From contig OZ007570.1 in assembly GCA_963931925.1 (NCBI GenBank), positions 55,027,880-55,091,879 of the forward strand: DNA of 64,000 nt. The letters run 5' to 3'. This DNA comes from Onchidella celtica. Its lineage: Eukaryota > Mollusca > Gastropoda > Systellommatophora > Onchidiidae. A model generated the notes under the pieces. It did not search any database, had not been told where the DNA came from, and saw only the letters and a program-made list of their open reading frames with translations. The position numbers and the translations under genes were made by a program. This document shows, piece by piece, positions 1-10,013 of this stretch (position 1 is the stretch's first letter; each line of letters starts with the position of its first letter).

Positions 1-1328
1 CACACACACACACAATCACTGTCTATGCAATGGACACCCAAAGGGAGACAATCGATAATTTAAAAAAAAGCACGGTAGCTGTTACTCTGAATATTTTCCC
101 TTTATCAATGAGAATCGAATTTAGATTTGACTAAAAATAGCCAGATGTCGTTATAAGGCATTTGAGCCGTTCAGCATTAATGGTAAAGCACTACTGCTTT
201 GGATTTGTTTGAGCGATTCACTACGCAAAGACCAGCTGCATGCGAAAGATGTATTTTTTTATACTTATAAAGAACCGGAGAAAGCCGAGCATGGGCTAGT
301 TTTGATAAATGATTTCTAAGCCTTCAGTGAGTTGCACTCAATCTCAGAACCGTATTGTAGTTTCGCGTTCCTTTTACAATCGTGCAACGTCAAAATATGC
401 TATGTTGTCTTCATTTCTAGGTGGGAAAGTTTTCCAGGAGCAAGAACTGCCATCAAAGCAAAGCAAAAATCAGCATAGAAATGCCAAATGACAATACAGT
501 GTCACTCATTGTAAGCAACATTTAGTCACACAGAAAAAAAGCTAGCTTTCAACTTTAAGAAAGTGGAATATTTTCAAAATATAAAACACCACAGCAATCA
601 GTGAATTATCCATTATAACTTTGTTTGTTTGTTTATAATTGATGAAAGACTTAAAATAAGAGAGATCATACACGTACATTTTTCCATTTTGAATTCTTTT
701 TGGAAATCATTGTGTACCGATACACCTAGTTTTTTTTGTTGTTGTTGTTGTTAGTTGTTTCTAATGCTGAGTGTGTCTAACGCAGGGTGTTGCATACTGC
801 GTCATACTCAACTTTTTCTCTTCTTTTATTTTAAAGCTTGCCGGTCTCCTGTTTTTCTACACTCTTTTTGTGTTATTAATATATTTTAATTGATTTAAGT
901 CTAAACATGAGCTTTTGCAACAGAAAGTCAACATTCATTGTCATACTGTCGTTAGTGTTCAGTGATGATGTTTCACTATTCTGTTTCTCACACTCCCTAT
1001 CTCTTTTAACACAACAACTCATGTCCATCTTCCAGTTATCACATTTAATGGAATGAAACAGCTGTTCTAAACAATACACAAAAGACATTTTTCTTTGATT
1101 CATTTCTTGATGTTTTATTCAAATTTATTACGGCAATACCAAAATAATACTTGTTTGATAATGAAATAGTAGGCCCCCCTATCTATGACTGCATTCGAAC
1201 TTTCCGTTTTCTACTTGACTTTTAAATACTGATAAAAAAGAACAATAAATGTGTAATAATTACGAAAGTGTACACTGTCTGTACCACTTGGGACATGCAG
1301 TTAGTAGCATGGACACACAGCTCAGGAA
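1..1328. repeat. Copy 0, block 1: diverged paralogue of unit positions 26702-28045
   Basis: This block aligns end to end with 26702-28045 and with the matching part of unit 2 (about 47966-49309). It has many scattered substitutions and small indels, far more than the two 21-kb units show against each other. It begins in a CA run and contains a GTT run near 736. No exon, tRNA or element termini were recognised. Collinearity ends at about 1328, after the CTCAGGAAA sequence, where copy 0 carries unrelated DNA. Confidence 0.85.
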
Positions 1329-1719
1329 ATGTACACAAAAGAGACAAAATTGTTCAGCATTTCTGAAAAACAAATTTCATTCTTACATCAAGTGACAGGT
1401 GGTACTGAATTCCACTCAGCTGTTATTATAAAAATACAGGTTTACTCTTTAAAAGAAACATTCTTCCTCGAACAATCACTTAGGATTAGTACCTTTACAG
1501 AAAACAACTGATGTTTACATCATATGACCAAGAGAAAAACACATCTGTTCAACTATTCAAATAAAGGGTTTGACCTCAAAACGCTGTAAGTGCCATTTGT
1601 ACAAAATCAAAGATAAGTGTATCACATGATATCTCGATGTGAGTTACATGACATGATGTTTCTAAAAATCCACAAAAAGTAATACATATATCCAAAGGTA
1701 AAAATCCACGAAATCATCT
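1329..1719. other. Sequence specific to copy 0, left of the LINE
   Basis: These bases have no counterpart in the 21-kb units. Together with 3206-3349 they flank the LINE insertion and appear to have been one continuous stretch of about 530 bp before the LINE arrived. No coding signal or repeat family was recognised. Bases 1708-1719 are the left copy of the LINE target-site duplication. Confidence 0.6.
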
Positions 1720-3193
1720 TCTTCTTCTTCTTTCGTTCACCAATCTAAATCAGCAGATTTGTTCTTTTAATAAAATCTACGGTTTTCTGCAGTTCTGGCA
1801 GAGCACCATAGAGTTTGATATTCAGGTCGGTGTGTTGGGGCCAATATGTTTCTCGCAGTGCTGAGAGGAGTGTGCAGTTCTGCAATATATGCTCCGTGTT
1901 TTGAGGAGACTGGCTGCACTCGCATATGGCAGATGTTCCTATTTTGAACTTGGTGAACATGTGGTGGTGGAGCCTATTGTGACCAGTTCTTAGTCTGAAC
2001 AATAGTACTTGATCCTCTCTGTTCAGGAGATGATATTTATCCTGTTGGTTTATTTGCTGCCGTCTGTCGTTTTTGATGAGGTTTTTCTTCTCATAGTAGT
2101 TTAGGAGGCACTGTGGCTGCTCCAGGCCGGAGCCCTCCTTGGCCAGTTGGTCTGCCTTCTCATTGCCTGGGACTCCACAATGTGATGGTATCCACTGTAG
2201 GACTATCCTGCTTCTATTTCCAAGCTGTGTAAGACATTTCTTCAGGTCGTTAAGCTTGCCAGCTTGAAGGGCCTCAAGGACTGATGTTGCATCTGTGAGG
2301 AAGACGATGTTGCTGTCCTCTACTTGAAGCTCTGTGGCAGCTGTCATGAGGGCTTTGGCTTCTGATCCATAATTATTGCAGAATGTTCCGGTTGGCATGC
2401 TAATTGCCCTTCTTGTTGAGTCTGGATACTCTATATACACTCCGGCACCTCCGTTTGTTACAGCATTCTCAGCAGAGCCATCTGTGTAGACTCGAACCCA
2501 TGATTCGCTTGGATACTTGTCATCAAGTAGGCCGAGTACAGCAGTTCTTCTTTCTACTTCACTTTGTTCTCCCTTGTTGAAGACACCATCAACGTCTGTG
2601 TGTATCTGGACTTGGGTCTCTGTCTCCTCCGTCCAAGGGGTCTGTTCAGGTACAGATGTCAGGGAGTGGGCAATCTGGGGAAGGTGTGATAGCTGTCTTC
2701 TTATTCGCTTTGCCTTGTGAATAAAGCTCGTACGTTTCAGCCTTCCCCTTGCCAGGTCTCCTAGCTTCTCTTTCATTGGGTGATTCTCTATGCTGTTGAA
2801 TTTCTCTGCCTGGATTGCCACCCTGGTTTCTCTTCGTTCTGCAAGTGTTGCTATCTGGGTGATCTTCTCCATCTCCACAATGGGTGTTGACTTCATTGCT
2901 CCTGTGATGATGCGCAAAGCCTGGTTCTGAACTTTGTTTAACATCTGAAGGGCTGAGTTGGACGCTGAACTCCAGGCTGTTGAACCATATTCGAGGTGAG
3001 GGCGAATCCCTTGCTGATACACATTCTTGAGAATTCTTTCTGTCGCTCCCCATGATGTGCCGCTCAGTTTCCTCAATATGGCTAGCTTTCTTCTAGCTTT
3101 TGTCTCTGCCCTCTCGATGTGATTCCTCCATGAGAGCCTGGTGTCGAATGTGACTCCTAGATAGGTTGGTGCTTTGTCTTCCTTGAGTGATGT
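1720..3193 (-). mobile_element. 5'-truncated non-LTR retrotransposon (LINE) with RNase H domain
   Basis: The element lies on the minus strand. Its 3' end is a short GAA/GAT-type tail (fwd 1720-1735), and it is truncated at 3193 in the late reverse-transcriptase (thumb) region. It is bracketed by an exact 12-bp target-site duplication, ACGAAATCATCT, at 1708-1719 and 3194-3205, which fixes both ends and shows insertion by target-primed reverse transcription. The RNase H domain places it with I/Jockey-related LINEs; a finer clade would need phylogeny. The 5' part (endonuclease and catalytic RT) is absent, so it is not autonomous. Confidence 0.93.
1745..3193 (-). CDS. LINE ORF2 C-terminal fragment: RT thumb plus RNase H
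   Basis: A continuous frame of about 482 codons runs from the truncation point to a stop at 1745, so there is no genuine start codon. The N-terminal part has the LINE thumb signature (PTYLGVTFDTRLSW, then EYGSTAW). The RNase H follows: DGSAENA (first Asp), the GSEAKALM helix (Glu), FLTDATSVLEAL (second Asp) and WIPSHCGVPGNEKADQLAKE (His and last Asp). All four metal-binding positions seem to be kept. A C-terminal Cys/His motif, CECSQSPQNTEHILQNC, is typical of this LINE group. The frame is undamaged, so the insertion looks fairly young, but it lacks the RT catalytic core and cannot act alone. Confidence 0.9.
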   Translation of the reverse strand, partial: TSLKEDKAPTYLGVTFDTRLSWRNHIERAETKARRKLAILRKLSGTSWGATERILKNVYQQGIRPHLEYGSTAWSSASNSALQMLNKVQNQALRIITGAMKSTPIVEMEKITQIATLAERRETRVAIQAEKFNSIENHPMKEKLGDLARGRLKRTSFIHKAKRIRRQLSHLPQIAHSLTSVPEQTPWTEETETQVQIHTDVDGVFNKGEQSEVERRTAVLGLLDDKYPSESWVRVYTDGSAENAVTNGGAGVYIEYPDSTRRAISMPTGTFCNNYGSEAKALMTAATELQVEDSNIVFLTDATSVLEALQAGKLNDLKKCLTQLGNRSRIVLQWIPSHCGVPGNEKADQLAKEGSGLEQPQCLLNYYEKKNLIKNDRRQQINQQDKYHLLNREDQVLLFRLRTGHNRLHHHMFTKFKIGTSAICECSQSPQNTEHILQNCTLLSALRETYWPQHTDLNIKLYGALPELQKTVDFIKRTNLLI

Positions 3194-3349
3194 ACGAAAT
3201 CATCTCTTTTTTGCAAGCTGTTGTTATAAGTATGTACGCACCCCAAGAGTTTTACGATAAGGGCACGTACAGATGCATATATATATCTATCCCCTACTCT
3301 GTCCTTATTCTCAAATTTTATCAAATCCCTAACCCTGCCCTTTCAACCA

Positions 3350-3596
3350 AAAAAAACAGGAGTATTTTGGGAGGAGCTCTCTAGCCCTGGAGTCACAAAA
3401 GGCTTTAAAATACATATCCCTAGTGCAAAAAACTTGGGGGATGTACGTACTTGTAACAACATTCTCTTTGCATAACGCAATAAATGTCACACTGCTTTTT
3501 TAGAATAATTTAACAAATCCAAAAGGGAATCCCCTCACTTATCATAATCTACATCTACATCTACATCTAAAATAATGAATTATAAACAAGATTATA
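3350..3596. repeat. Copy 0 segment paralogous to 28105-28622, lacking the 240-bp insert
   Basis: The sequence resumes collinearity with the units: GGGAGGAGC..CTGGAGTCAC, then the TGCAAAAAACTTGGGGGATG motif, then ACTTGTAACAACATTC. Copy 0 has one copy of the motif where the units have two (28147-28238). It also lacks the 240-bp segment 28239-28478. A CATCTA tandem run at 3549-3567 has one more unit than the copies. The segment ends at the Gypsy junction. Confidence 0.8.
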
Positions 3597-4175
3597 GGTC
3601 TTCTTGATTCCCACCTGAGAGAGAAGCTCCAATTGCAACACGACTTGACCCTTGATAAAGCCCTCAGACTTGCAAGACAGTACGAACAAATAAAAAACCA
3701 GTCTAAACAAGAAGAATCTAGTACTGATGAAACTAAATTCAAACATTCGTCACATGCTCACAGCACAAGAGGTAGAGGACATGACAGGGGTCGAGGACGG
3801 CTATTCAGACGGCGGGGCTCCAGCTCTAATCCCCCAGAAAGAGGAGGAAAAGAAGCGACAGAAGGTCAGTGTGGGAAATGCGGATACAAGCATCAAGTTA
3901 AAGGCAGGTGCCCAGCAAGAGGTCAGACTTGTAGAAAATGTCATCGGAGGAACCATTTTGCAAGAATGTGTCAAAATATTGTACATGAAGTATTGACAGA
4001 CTCCGACTCTGAGGCGGAAGAGAACAATGAACAGCCACATGAGTTTATGCTCAACGCCGTCGTCACTGAGAAAAGTGAGCCGTGGATCTTTGCATCAAAG
4101 ACAATAACATTCGATTTAAAATCGATACAGGTGCTGACATATCTATCATGTCTGATCCAACTTTCAGAAATCTGA
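3597..4175 (+). CDS. Gypsy Gag fragment (nucleocapsid part)
   Basis: The frame is open from the deletion junction, so there is no native start. The segment after LLDSHLRE is the C-terminal part of capsid. It is followed by a basic Arg/Gly-rich stretch and two zinc knuckles: an irregular CGKCGYKHQVKGRC and a canonical CCHC, CRKCHRRNHFARMC. An acidic linker then reads into the protease leader (..KSEPW). At that point the homology moves to the frame used by pol. Gag binds and packages element RNA; without its N-terminal half this copy should not assemble particles. Confidence 0.88.
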   Translation, partial: GLLDSHLREKLQLQHDLTLDKALRLARQYEQIKNQSKQEESSTDETKFKHSSHAHSTRGRGHDRGRGRLFRRRGSSSNPPERGGKEATEGQCGKCGYKHQVKGRCPARGQTCRKCHRRNHFARMCQNIVHEVLTDSDSEAEENNEQPHEFMLNAVVTEKSEPWIFASKTITFDLKSIQVLTYLSCLIQLSEI

Positions 4176-7123
4176 AACGAAAGCCAAAGCTGAACAAGTC
4201 CGATGCAGTTTTGACGTCACCAGGTGGTAAAGTGACAGTGCGAGGAGAGTTCTACGCAAAGACCAACTACAAAGAGAACCAATACAAGTTCAAGGTAGTG
4301 GTAGTGACCAGTAGGGTAGGCAACAACCTATTGAGTCGATCAGTCGCAGCAAAGATGGGGCTAGTGACACGAGTTGAGGAGGTACACAGAAATGTGTTTG
4401 GCAGTACGGGATTACTACTCACTGATCCAGTCCCTATCAGGCTGAAGGAGGACGCAGAGCCTTATTGTGTGACTACAGCTCACAGAGTACCATTTCCCCT
4501 TCAGAAGGCAGTGAAAGCGGAGTTGGAACGTATGCAGTCAGCAGGGATAATCCGCGAGGTTGTTGAACCAAGTGACTGGTGTGCACCGATGGTACCTGTG
4601 GTGAAGCAGAATGGCAGCATCAGAGTATGTGTGGACTATAAGAGACTTAACAAAGCTGTCAAACGGCCGCATTGTCTGATTCCAAACCTTGAAGACATCG
4701 CACCCAAAATGGCAGGGTCGACCGTGTTCTCCACATTGGATGCCGCTTCGGGATTCTTCCAAGTCCCTTTAGCAGACGATAGCAAGAGGCTCACCACATT
4801 CATGACTCCATTCGGGCGTTTCTGCTTCCAACGCGTCCCCATGGGAATCTCTCTCGGCCCAGAAGTTTTCCAGCACAAGATGAAAGAAACACTCCAAGGA
4901 CTGGAAGGTTGTGAAACCATAATGGATGACACAATAGTCCATGGTCGTACCATAGAAGAGCATGATCGTCGTCTTGATGCCGTGTTGGAGAGAATAGAGA
5001 AGTCAGGGCTGAAACTCAACAAGTCAAAATGCCACTTGAGACAGAAAGAAGTGAAGTATTTCGGGCATCTGATCAGTGAGGCGGGGGTCAGCCCAGATCC
5101 AGACAAGGTGAAGGCTATTAGGGACATGCCTCCACCAACCAACATCACAGAACTGAGGACACTGTGCGGAATGCTGAACTATTTGGCTAAGTTCGTACCG
5201 CACATGGCATCAACACTCAAGCCCATCACCAATCTGCTCCAAAAGAAAACCGCGTGGGGCTGGGGGCCAGCTCAACAGCCAGCATTTGAGGCAGTGAAGA
5301 GGCAAATCTCACAATCACCAGCTCTTGGATTCTACAGTCCAGACAGAAAGACAGTGGTGAGCGCAGACAGTAGTAGCTATGGCCTGGGAGCTACACTGAT
5401 GCAGTGGATCGATGGTCATCTTCAACCCATAGCGTATGCCTCAAGAACGCTGACGGAAGCAGAACGTAGGTACAGTCAAATTGAGAAAGAGTGTTTAGCG
5501 TCAGTCTTCGTGTGTGAGAAATTCGCTAAGTATTTGATCGGTCTGGACAGATTTGAACTTTTTACTGACCACAAGCCGCTAGTGCCGTTCATGTCCACCA
5601 AAGACATTGACAGCACACCCATTCGTTGTCAGAGACTCTTACTTCGTCTCATGAGATTCAACTTTGAGGTCCGCCATGTCCCAGGAAAAGAACTAGTCAT
5701 AGCAGACGCACTCTCCAGGAAGCCAGTTCCTCATTCATTGGAAGACGAAAAGCTGGATGACGAGGTCACAGCCTACGTTGACTCTGTCACGACAAGCAGG
5801 CCGGTTACTTTGAAACGCATGGAAGCGCTACGTGCAGCCACAGTGCATGACCCTGAGCTCCAGCAGGTGATCAGCTACACACTGAATGGTTGGCCGTCTA
5901 CAGTAGCTGAGCAGTACAGGCCATACCAACTAGTGCAGGGAGAGCTCTCACTGGTTGATGGTCTGTTGGTCTACCATGATCGCATCGTCGTTCCTTCCAA
6001 AGAATGGAAGGAAGTTCTTCACAAGCTTCATGAAACTCACCAAGGGCTGAACAAATGCAGGCAAAATGCACAGGCTACAGTGTGGTGGCCAGGGCTAGGC
6101 AAACAGTTGAAAGAACTCGTTAACTCATGCAAGGTGTGCAGAGAGGAACGACCAGCCCAGAAACAAGAGCCACTTCGTCCAACAGAGTTGCTGCAACGCC
6201 CATGGCAGCAACTAGGTGCAGATCTGTGTTCGCACCAGGGTAAAGACTATCTTGTGGTGGTGGATTACTATTCCAGATGGCTAGAAGTTCGCCAACTACA
6301 CTCTACCACTGCCACCGCAGTCATCAACAAGTTTCGTCTAATTTTCGCAACCCATGGTATCCCAGAGGTCATAATTTCTGACAATGGCCCTCAATTCAGC
6401 CGCCAGTTCAAAGACTTTGCAGAAAAGTACGACTTTGAACATCGCACAAGCAGCCCAGGGTTTCCGCAGGCAAACGGCGAGGCTGAGGCAGCAGTGAAAA
6501 TCACGAAGAAGATCCTGAAGCAAGCAGACCCCGATCTGGCCTTGCTGAACTACCGCAACACACCCCACTCCAGTACAGGTGTGAGCCCAGCAGTCGCCTT
6601 GATGGGAAGATCACCTAGAACCAAGATTCCGACGCTTCCAGGGAATCTTTTGCCGCATGCTCCAGAGGACAGCTTCATCCGAAAGAAAGACGCAGAGACA
6701 AAGGAAACCTACAGGCAGAACTACAACAGGCGTAACGGTGCTACAGCCTTATCACCGCTAAAACCCGGAGATACCGTTCTACTTGGCTCCAGTCCGGGGG
6801 AAACACCCTGGAAAACCGATGGTTCTGTTGTCGCAGCAGACGCCAGGAACCGAACCTATCTGGTAAATACACCAGGTGGAGTTCCTCGCCGCAACCGTCA
6901 ACATCTTCAACAGGTGCCGTCTCCAAAGAAGGCAGTCTTTGTACCCTTACCTGTTGAGCAAAGCCAGGCAGAGCCAGCTAATGATCCCATGGATCCCATG
7001 GATCAAACCAAGGACTTCACACATGACATGAACACAGATACTAGACCTGTTACTCGTGCATCAAAAGGATATGTGGCTAAAGTGCCTGTTCGATATCGCC
7101 AGGATCATATTAAGCATAAATAA
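4082..7123 (+). CDS. Gypsy Pol polyprotein: protease, RT, RNase H, integrase
   Basis: The frame has 1013 codons and no internal stop; the first codon listed is GTG, not a proven start. In order: aspartic protease with DTGA (about residues 18-21); RT with VDYKRLN, STLDAASGFFQVPL and the catalytic box IMDD, where Ile replaces the usual Tyr/Val/Phe; RNase H with VVSADSSSYGLGATL, IEKECLA and TDHKPL; and integrase with an HHCC zinc finger (HETH..CKVC). The integrase DDE triad lies in LGADLC, IISDNGPQF and PQANGEAEAAV. A C-terminal tail follows, and no chromodomain is evident. The intact frame implies recent arrival or purifying selection before insertion. The frame is offset from gag by -1 with about 94 bp of overlap. 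Confidence 0.94.
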   Translation: MDLCIKDNNIRFKIDTGADISIMSDPTFRNLKRKPKLNKSDAVLTSPGGKVTVRGEFYAKTNYKENQYKFKVVVVTSRVGNNLLSRSVAAKMGLVTRVEEVHRNVFGSTGLLLTDPVPIRLKEDAEPYCVTTAHRVPFPLQKAVKAELERMQSAGIIREVVEPSDWCAPMVPVVKQNGSIRVCVDYKRLNKAVKRPHCLIPNLEDIAPKMAGSTVFSTLDAASGFFQVPLADDSKRLTTFMTPFGRFCFQRVPMGISLGPEVFQHKMKETLQGLEGCETIMDDTIVHGRTIEEHDRRLDAVLERIEKSGLKLNKSKCHLRQKEVKYFGHLISEAGVSPDPDKVKAIRDMPPPTNITELRTLCGMLNYLAKFVPHMASTLKPITNLLQKKTAWGWGPAQQPAFEAVKRQISQSPALGFYSPDRKTVVSADSSSYGLGATLMQWIDGHLQPIAYASRTLTEAERRYSQIEKECLASVFVCEKFAKYLIGLDRFELFTDHKPLVPFMSTKDIDSTPIRCQRLLLRLMRFNFEVRHVPGKELVIADALSRKPVPHSLEDEKLDDEVTAYVDSVTTSRPVTLKRMEALRAATVHDPELQQVISYTLNGWPSTVAEQYRPYQLVQGELSLVDGLLVYHDRIVVPSKEWKEVLHKLHETHQGLNKCRQNAQATVWWPGLGKQLKELVNSCKVCREERPAQKQEPLRPTELLQRPWQQLGADLCSHQGKDYLVVVDYYSRWLEVRQLHSTTATAVINKFRLIFATHGIPEVIISDNGPQFSRQFKDFAEKYDFEHRTSSPGFPQANGEAEAAVKITKKILKQADPDLALLNYRNTPHSSTGVSPAVALMGRSPRTKIPTLPGNLLPHAPEDSFIRKKDAETKETYRQNYNRRNGATALSPLKPGDTVLLGSSPGETPWKTDGSVVAADARNRTYLVNTPGGVPRRNRQHLQQVPSPKKAVFVPLPVEQSQAEPANDPMDPMDQTKDFTHDMNTDTRPVTRASKGYVAKVPVRYRQDHIKHK

Positions 7124-7915
7124 GCTTTTTAGCTTTGATGGGTTGTTTATGCCCTTTGCTCTGTAGTGTAAATATTATGCCTATTAAGTTTGCTCTGTAG
7201 TGTAGAGGCGGTGGTGCCTTGCAGAGCGTTGCGCGAAGCAACAATTATTGTTTGTGTATTTGTGAAAAGGAGGAGCCACAGAAACAGTGGAAGTTTTAAG
7301 TTTAAAGTCCTAATTGACATTTTAAGACATGTGAAAGAAATAATTTGGACTGTTGATATTGGAACTGAAAAGTTAAAAGTTCTGGTCACGTTTAAAGTAA
7401 ATGATTATTGTTTGGTTTATTAGTATGATGACTTTCTGTGGCGTAACTGAACGACGATAAGCAGTATGCAAGAAAACATTTGTTTCATGTATAATGGCAT
7501 GAATGAAGAGTGTGTGAGACTAAGAGTTAATGAATAATACAACTCAAAATAATTTGAAGTTTTTCATTTAATAATGTGCAACCAAAATGGACAAGGAACT
7601 TTGCAGTTAAGTTTTGTTTGGTTGTGTTAAGAAAAAAAAAAAAAATGTCCAGGAACTTGAGTTGGTAATGATTAGTAGGTATATCAGACAGTTCTCGTGA
7701 TGCTCTTCAAACTTAAAAAGAAAGGAAGATGCTTGGTAATGATTAAAGAGAGACAACTGCGTTGTAACTTCAAGTAGCATAGTTAGCATTGTCGTTACCC
7801 CTTGTATAACATCCGGGCAGTCGCTGACTCGGCATGAAACCAAACTGCCATGCCTGTTGACGTGCTTGAATAAATGAAGGTTCTAACTCATCTAACTTGT
7901 TGTCCTGTTATTACA
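7124..7915 (+). other. Gypsy 3' region with probable 3' LTR
   Basis: About 790 bp of non-coding sequence lies between the pol stop and the end of the insertion. It contains a 12-bp direct repeat, GCTCTGTAGTGT (about 7156 and 7191). AAAAGGAGGAGCC near 7265 could be the polypurine tract, AATAAA (about 7869-7874) a polyadenylation signal, and there is a terminal ..TTACA. With the 5' LTR deleted, the LTR start cannot be fixed by comparison. Only the outer end is fairly secure, because collinearity with the units returns at 7924. Confidence 0.55.
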
Positions 7916-7923
7916 AGAACAAA

Positions 7924-10013
7924 CAGCTCTAGCTATTTGACAAGTGTTCTACTGAAATGTTAATGGATTTATCTCATTTTGCTGAAAAAAAATCCATTTG
8001 ATCAGGGCTATCATCAAAAGCATGTAATAACATTTTTGATTCTTTTGGTATTTGAATGAAGCATATAATGTAACATATATGGTAAGCTCATTTAACAGCA
8101 GTTAACAAAAAGAGCTAATTGGAACAAAAATTGATGCTTTGCTCAAAATGAGAAAAATAATGTACAGTCGAGCACGGAAAACTGAAATTCTTTGGGATGG
8201 CTACATCTAGTTCAAGTTTGCTGAATTTCAAGGAATACGTGAAGCATTAATCATGAGGTATTATTATTGTAATTTGTATATTCAAGGAAAATAATACAGC
8301 TGACAATGTGTACCAAGAATTACCTTGATTAATCCCCCCCTCTCCCCTTTTCCGTGGTCACTTGAAAGAGAAGCAAGTTTTAAACTGACGCGCGTGGCGA
8401 CAGCGGCACGCGACCTTGTGCCCGAACGCTTTTTTTCTCCTCTGGAAATGCTTCAGTAAGAACCGTTTCCAAGTCAAGTCCGACAGCAATAAAATAAAGG
8501 GTGAACACAAATCACCATTTTTCTTTGTTCGGCTTTACTCACATCATACAGCAGCACTTTTTCTTTCTTTTTTTCTATTGGGGTGTGAGTGCGGGACAAA
8601 CCCAAAAAAAAAACAAATAAAAGGTTATTCCCTGTCGGAATTGGCCCTCTCAGGTATTTTAGTGACTGTTCTTATCAGGGGAAGGGGTGACTATACGCAC
8701 TATCCTGCTACCACTAGACTATGAATACTCTGGTGTGCTTTCTTTTTCTTTTCTACTTCTAGGATTTGCCTTTGACCAAGGGCTTGCTTATGTGTGGGTC
8801 CTCTCCTTCATCTGTCATTGCACTAATGAAATAATGATGGATGGGCCCATAGTTCGGTAGGGCTCCAAAAGAAAATGCATTCCATCCTGTGGGAGCAAAA
8901 TAGGAATAACTGATTAGTTTAAATCCAGAAAGGTTTGTTTTCTTAATTGCTAATTTATTTCATGTTATCTCATAAACAGAGCCTAGTAACCTGAACTGAT
9001 GTGAATGTAATACATACATATATTTTCATTTCATATAATACATGTCGTAATTCACGCTGCGTATTTTTCAAAGATTGCCTGAAACTTGATCACACAACTG
9101 GCCAATAGAAAGGAGACTGGGTTAGATTAGTGGACACTTAAGAAAACTTGCAGTTGCACCAACAATGAAATAATCTAAACCCACACCATGCGCGCGACGG
9201 CTCAAAGCCCGCTGTCCAGTCAGTGACCTTACTCACAGAGAATCGTGCCAGGGTCGCACTGACTCTTTCCGATGCACGAAGACCGCACTACCGCTGTCCA
9301 CGTGGTTCGCTTTTTATTGATCGGTATGAAAACATTCGCTGCTATGCTTTATCATGCTTAATAATGGATTAACCAGCATAACCTTTGTCTGTAAGTCTCT
9401 AACCAATGATCTGACTTATGAAACCAAACTGACAGCTGTAGTTTTCATGAGCACAAAGCATGATAACTAGCCACACCCCCAAAGCCCTAAACAAATGCTT
9501 TCATCCTGATTGACACATACTAATGAACCAATGTGGACATTTGTAGGAAAGGTCACTTCAGAGCTCGTTTCTGATTGGTTCTTAGATACAGACAACTCTA
9601 GATGACAGTCAGCTTGTGAGAAAATGAGATAGTATTGCAGATTTCTTGAGCAACAGTTTCGCATGTCGATGTTACACCTTTTGATACCGTGGTGAGAGCC
9701 TTTGAAAGCTTAGTCTTTGTGATTCCGACCAGTAGGTTCGCTTGTTAACATGTCCTTGTCACAGTGATTTAGAGGAGATACAGTGAGCAATAAGACGTTA
9801 GTTACATCTCAAAGAGGTCAATGAACCGGCGCATGAAAATCCGGCTTGCGCGCTGCGTGGTCAGTTTGACCTTGCCGTATCTGTACGCCCGAGCAGACTG
9901 AGTGCATGGAATGTCAATGCCGTATTTCGATGCCCTTCACAGGGTGAGGGTTAAGAATATTTCTTTTATAGTAAGATTTATGAGTATGTCCTTATTCTTT
10001 ATTTTCAAACAAG
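7924..10013. repeat. Copy 0, block 2: diverged paralogue of 28851-34672
   Basis: The block is collinear with unit 1 except for two large differences. It has no LTR element, so the empty site CATACAGCAGCACTTT is visible near 8546-8561. It also lacks the 1.38-kb segment 32016-33395: its 8761-8763 joins what is 32015 and 33396 in the unit. Homology stops at 10013 (TATTCTTTATTTT), which is where the unit carries a terminal-inverted-repeat element (34673). No gene was recognised. Confidence 0.85.
9187..9243 (-). repeat. Degenerate tRNA-like SINE head
   Basis: Read on the minus strand there is an A-box-like TGAGTAAGGTCACTGAC and a B-box-like GGCTTTGAGCC about 15 bp further on. The paralogue at 33848-33905 keeps a better B box (GGCTTTGAACC). 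This spacing is too short for a functional tRNA, so it is a decayed tRNA-derived repeat. Confidence 0.4.

Larger units (their letters stand above)
3597..7915 (+). mobile_element. 5'-truncated Ty3/Gypsy LTR retrotransposon
   Basis: The element starts abruptly inside gag and continues through protease, RT, RNase H and integrase to a putative 3' LTR ending in ACA at about 7915. No 5' LTR, primer-binding site or gag N-terminus is present. Compared with the units, copy 0 also lacks about 230 bp of flank (28623-28850). One deletion therefore probably removed flank, 5' LTR and the first part of gag together. Domain order (RT before integrase) and sequence identify Ty3/Gypsy (Metaviridae) rather than Copia or BEL. 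Neither 21-kb unit carries the element. Confidence 0.93.
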
